Assembly (NCBI GenBank): GCA_934569225.1
Contig: CAKTKC010000036.1
Coordinates: 1 to 9,242, forward strand
Reading direction: 5' to 3'
Length of the DNA: 9,242 nucleotides
Source: an uncultured Oscillospiraceae bacterium
GTDB lineage: Bacteria > Bacillota > Clostridia > Oscillospirales > Oscillospiraceae
Below, one piece after another: positions 7,124-9,242 of this stretch. The notes under the pieces were generated by a model. It was given only the letters and a program-made list of their open reading frames with translations, did no database searches and was not told where the DNA came from. Position 1 is the first letter of the stretch. The number at the start of each line of letters is the position of its first letter. The position numbers and the translations under genes are program-made.

Positions 7124-7238
7124 CTTGCCTCTCCCTTTGGGAGAGGTGGACGAGCGAAGCGAGGACGGAGAGGGGAAATGGGGGTGCAGTACCCTCTCAG
7201 TCACCTTCGGTGACAGCTCTCCCAGAGGGAGAGCCAAG
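7124..7238. repeat. MITE-like palindromic repeat element, 115 bp
   Basis: The ends are inverted repeats of 22 bp matching at 20 positions (7124-7145 against the reverse complement of 7217-7238). Each end is itself a stem-loop: CCTCTCCC-TTT-GGGAGAGG (7128-7146) and GCTCTCCC-AGA-GGGAGAGC (7216-7234). Inside lie GAGCGAAGCGAG (7152-7163) and a further hairpin, GTCACC-TTC-GGTGAC (7200-7214). No protein of substance is encoded. From general knowledge, elements with these CTCTCCC/GGGAGAG ends and a GTCACCTTCGGTGAC hairpin are scattered through intergenic regions of Faecalibacterium-like genomes. I infer a non-autonomous repeat rather than a gene. No clear target-site duplication is visible at its ends. 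Confidence 0.7.
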
Positions 7239-7250
7239 GGGCTGTGCCCC
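7238..7250. other. Small GC hairpin abutting the repeat element
   Basis: GGGGC-TGT-GCCCC forms a 5-bp perfect stem with a 3-nt loop directly against the right end of the 115-bp element, sharing its last base. It may be part of the element or a remnant of a nested copy. There is no T-run on either side. Confidence 0.35.
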
Positions 7251-7262
7251 GACATGAGAAAC

Positions 7263-7288
7263 GGAGCGTATCTGCACCGATACGCTCC
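7263..7288 (-). terminator. Probable transcription terminator after rnc
   Basis: GGAGCGTATC (7263-7272) and GATACGCTCC (7279-7288) form a perfect 10-bp stem with a 6-nt loop, starting about 48 nt past the rnc stop. On the minus strand the stem is followed by GTTTCTC, a weak T-tract, so termination may be partial. It stands between the housekeeping block and the separately promoted polysaccharide operon, which fits a terminator role. Confidence 0.6.
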
Positions 7289-7336
7289 ATACACTGTTTT
7301 ACGACCATCCATGAAAGGCCGCGTCGTTTTGACGTT

Positions 7337-8023
7337 TTACGCTTTGTCCGGGAACAGGCTTTCGATGGCGCAGCGGGCGGCGTCCTGCTCTGCCCTTTTT
7401 TTGCTGCTGCCGATGCCCTTGCCCACGATCGCGCCGTTGAGGGAAACCTCCACGGAAAACTGCTTGTCGTGGTCGGGACCGGACTGCCCCACCAGCTCGT
7501 AGGCCAGCACCTGGTTTTTCTTCTGCTGCACCAGCTCCTGGAGCTCGGTCTTGTAGTCCGCGTTGTGCAGCTTCGTCACCGGCACCTCCACCAGAATGAA
7601 CGTCCTGACCACCTGCAGCGCCGCTTCCAGACCGCCGTCCAGGAAGCACGCGGCGATCACCGACTCCATGGCGTCCGCCAGAATGGAGTCCCGGCTCCGA
7701 CCGCCTCCCTGCTCCTCGCCGTGGCCAAGGAGCAGATGGTTCCCAAGACCGATGCGGTTGGCAGCGTTTGCCAGGGTGGTCTCGCAGACCATATCCGCCC
7801 GCATCCGGGTCAGCTCGCCCTCCGGGCGGTTGGGGAAATTGCGGTAGAGATACTCCGCTACCAGCATTCCCAGCACGCTGTCCCCCAGAAATTCCAGACG
7901 CTCGTTGCTGAGCAGACTGTTATGCCAGCGCTCGTTTGCGTAGGAGGAATGGGTCAGCGCGTTCTGCAAAAGGGAAATATTCCGGAATCGGTAGCCGATG
8001 ACGGCCTCCAGATCCTTAATCAT
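7337..8023 (-). CDS. rnc: Ribonuclease III
   Basis: A 228-residue RNase III of normal length. The catalytic domain (about 1-150) has the signature NERLEFLGDS at 40-49, with Glu41, Glu44 and Asp48; Glu68 in RPEGELTRMRA; and Asp117 and Glu120 in SILADAMESV. These correspond to the metal-binding residues of the family. A double-stranded RNA-binding domain follows (about 157-224), ending in GKGIGSSKKRAEQDAA at 201-216, the conserved C-terminal RNA-binding lysine helix. It cuts double-stranded RNA in rRNA precursors and in structured mRNAs. The ATG at 8023 lies inside the last codons of plsX, with AAGGTG 9 nt upstream, so translation is probably coupled. In many Clostridia smc follows rnc; here it does not. 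Confidence 0.97.
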   Translation of the reverse strand: MIKDLEAVIGYRFRNISLLQNALTHSSYANERWHNSLLSNERLEFLGDSVLGMLVAEYLYRNFPNRPEGELTRMRADMVCETTLANAANRIGLGNHLLLGHGEEQGGGRSRDSILADAMESVIAACFLDGGLEAALQVVRTFILVEVPVTKLHNADYKTELQELVQQKKNQVLAYELVGQSGPDHDKQFSVEVSLNGAIVGKGIGSSKKRAEQDAARCAIESLFPDKA

Positions 8024-9059
8024 GTTCCGTCACCTTCTCGTTTTGGGCTGCCAGCAGCCGCAGATTTTCTTCCAGTTCCCCGGCGATGTCCGACGCGGCC
8101 ACGTCCGCCGCCTGCTTTACCGCGTTGCGGAAGGCAAGCACATCGGAAGCGCCGTGGGCTTTGATAACCGGCTTGCGGATGCCCAGGAACGGCGTGCCGC
8201 CGATCTCCCGGTAGTCCAGCATCTTCATCAGATCCTTGACCCCGGAGGCGCACAGAAGATAGCCCAGCTTGCTGAGCAGGCTTTTCTTGAACATTTTCTT
8301 CATCAGGCTGCCCATGAACATGGCGGTACCCTCAATGCTCTTCAGAAGCACGTTGCCGCTGAAGCCGTCGCAGACCACAACGTCCACCGCACGCAGCGGC
8401 ACGTCCCGGGCTTCCACATTGCCGACAAAGTTGACAAGCCCCTTCTCTCCCGCGTCTTTCAGCAGCGCGTAGGCTTCCTTCTGCAAAGCGGTACCCTTGC
8501 TGTCCTCGGTGCCGATGTTCAGAAGACCCACCTTGGGATTCTCAACACCCAGCTGCTTTTTCGCGTAAACGGAGCCGACCAGGCCAAATTGCAGCAGGAA
8601 TTCCGGCGTACACTCGGCATTCGCGCCGCAGTCCACGATCACGGTCTTTCCCCCCGCCTTGTTGGGCATGGCGGGACCCATGGCGGCGCGGCGGATTCCC
8701 TTGACCCGCTTGACCAGCAGCGTCGCGCCGGTGAGCAGCGCGCCGGTGGAACCGGCGGACACGAACGCGTCGCCCAGCCCGTCCGCCAGCATTTTCAGGC
8801 CGATCACCATGGAGGAATTCTTCCGCTTGTGGATGACGGATGCAGGATCGTCATGCATGTCCACCACATCGTCGGCATTGGAAACTTCCATGCCCTCGGG
8901 CAGGTTGTCAATGCCGTGCTTCTTGAGAACCGCCAGGATGTCCTCTCCCCGGCCTACCAGCACGATCTCGATGCCGTAGGCCTTTGCCGCTTCCACAGCG
9001 CCTAAAACGGGAGCCTCGGGGGCATTGTCGCCGCCCATCGCGTCAAGAATGATCTTCAA
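8016..9059 (-). CDS. plsX: Phosphate acyltransferase PlsX
   Basis: A 347-residue protein from the chosen start. Family signatures in order are DAMGGDNAPEA at 6-16, SAGSTGALL near 100, VDCGANAE near 143, NIGTEDSKG near 180, CDGFSGNVLLK near 230 and GGTPFLGI near 285. PlsX makes acyl-phosphate from acyl-ACP and phosphate, the donor for PlsY in phosphatidic acid synthesis; it is peripheral to the membrane. The frame is open to a GTG at 9068, but that GTG sits within the Shine-Dalgarno (AGAGGTG). The TTG at 9059, 8 nt after AGAGG, gives the usual M-K-I-I-L-D-A-M-G-G-D start, so I prefer it. It begins 18 nt after trmFO and overlaps rnc by 8 nt. The acpP gene commonly found next is missing here. 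Confidence 0.95.
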   Translation of the reverse strand: MKIILDAMGGDNAPEAPVLGAVEAAKAYGIEIVLVGRGEDILAVLKKHGIDNLPEGMEVSNADDVVDMHDDPASVIHKRKNSSMVIGLKMLADGLGDAFVSAGSTGALLTGATLLVKRVKGIRRAAMGPAMPNKAGGKTVIVDCGANAECTPEFLLQFGLVGSVYAKKQLGVENPKVGLLNIGTEDSKGTALQKEAYALLKDAGEKGLVNFVGNVEARDVPLRAVDVVVCDGFSGNVLLKSIEGTAMFMGSLMKKMFKKSLLSKLGYLLCASGVKDLMKMLDYREIGGTPFLGIRKPVIKAHGASDVLAFRNAVKQAADVAASDIAGELEENLRLLAAQNEKVTEHD

Positions 9060-9065
9060 CCGTTT

Positions 9066-9072
9066 CACCTCT
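9066..9072 (-). promoter_or_regulatory. Ribosome binding site deciding the plsX TTG start
   Basis: AGAGGTG on the minus strand. It is 8 nt (from AGAGG) before the TTG at 9059, but it contains the GTG at 9068 that a longest-frame rule would choose. The spacing argues for the TTG. Confidence 0.65.
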
Positions 9073-9077
9073 TTCTT

Positions 9078-9242
9078 TCAGATGCCCCTCGCCACCAATT
9101 CGTCGATCACTTCCAGCGACCGCGCGGCAATGGCGAGATTTTTTTCTGCTTTCTTACGGATGCGCTTTTCCAGCGGTGCGATGATGCTGAAATTGATATT
9201 CATGGGCTGGAAATTCTCAATGCTTTCGTCGCTGACGTACTG
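9078..9242 (-). CDS. trmFO: TrmFO C-terminal end (partial)
   Basis: The last 54 codons of a gene running in from the right edge. The peptide contains YVSDESIENFQPMNINFSII near its start, followed by PLEKRIRKKAEKNLAIAARS. The pattern NFQPMN-(I/V)-NF, then P-L-(E/D)-K-(R/K)-I-R and a basic helix, is the typical C-terminus of TrmFO. That enzyme is a folate- and FAD-dependent methyltransferase making ribothymidine at tRNA position 54 (gid family). The gene ends with TGA 18 nt before the preferred plsX start and looks co-transcribed with it. Nothing can be said on its catalytic residues, which lie outside the window. Confidence 0.85.
   Translation of the reverse strand, partial: QYVSDESIENFQPMNINFSIIAPLEKRIRKKAEKNLAIAARSLEVIDELVARGI

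Noticed and set aside
7124..7238. Possible CRISPR repeats or a rho-independent terminator in the repeat element
   Set aside because: There are only two inverted, not direct, copies and no spacers, and the stems lack following T-runs, so a MITE-like element fits better.
7109..7312. Small minus-strand open frame across the repeat element
   Set aside because: It is made almost entirely of the palindromic repeat and the terminator hairpin, with low-complexity Ser/Pro/Leu/Arg composition and no recognised ribosome binding site.

Overview
The window reads as an ordinary chromosomal segment from a GC-rich anaerobic Firmicute. A Clostridia/Oscillospirales gut bacterium of the Faecalibacterium/Subdoligranulum type is my best guess. 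This rests on strong AGGAGG-like ribosome binding sites, TTG starts, a folate-dependent TrmFO next to plsX and rnc, and a short palindromic repeat of a style I associate with those genomes. All convincing genes lie on the minus strand, so the biological order runs from high to low coordinates.

Housekeeping block (9242 to 7337): the 3' end of trmFO (tRNA U54 methylation), then plsX (phospholipid synthesis), then rnc (RNase III). They are packed tightly, and plsX and rnc overlap by 8 bp. The acpP often found between plsX and rnc, and the smc often found after rnc, are both absent here.

Intergenic segment (7336 to 6938, about 400 bp): it has no credible gene but is rich in structure. From high to low coordinates it holds a probable rnc terminator hairpin (7263-7288), a small GC hairpin (7238-7250), a 115-bp MITE-like element with 22-bp imperfect terminal inverted repeats (7124-7238), an AT-rich dyad (7073-7098), a strong sigma-A-type promoter with extended -10 (7010-7038) and a 20-bp near-palindrome in the leader (6960-6979).

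Polysaccharide operon (6937 to 1, running off the window): a membrane-anchored UDP-GlcNAc 4,6-dehydratase, a small phosphoglycosyl transferase, an NAD-dependent 4-reductase-like protein, a GT4 glycosyltransferase, a CapE/WbjB-like dehydratase/epimerase, a CapF/WbjC-like reductase with a cupin domain, and the first codons of a next gene (probably the CapG/WbjD-like 2-epimerase). Two gene pairs overlap as ATGA and the rest are 1-28 nt apart, so this looks like one transcription unit.

The set matches that used by Staphylococcus aureus type 5/8 capsule (CapD, M, N, L, E, F, G) and Pseudomonas aeruginosa O11 antigen to build an L-FucNAc to D-FucNAc disaccharide on undecaprenyl phosphate. The inferred pathway is: the first dehydratase plus the reductase make UDP-D-FucNAc (or D-QuiNAc), the phosphoglycosyl transferase loads it on the lipid, CapE/F/(G) make UDP-L-FucNAc, and the GT4 enzyme adds it. 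I saw no evidence of a novel defence, mobile or RNA system. The most interesting features are the compact sugar cassette, its junction with the housekeeping block, and the palindromic elements around its promoter.
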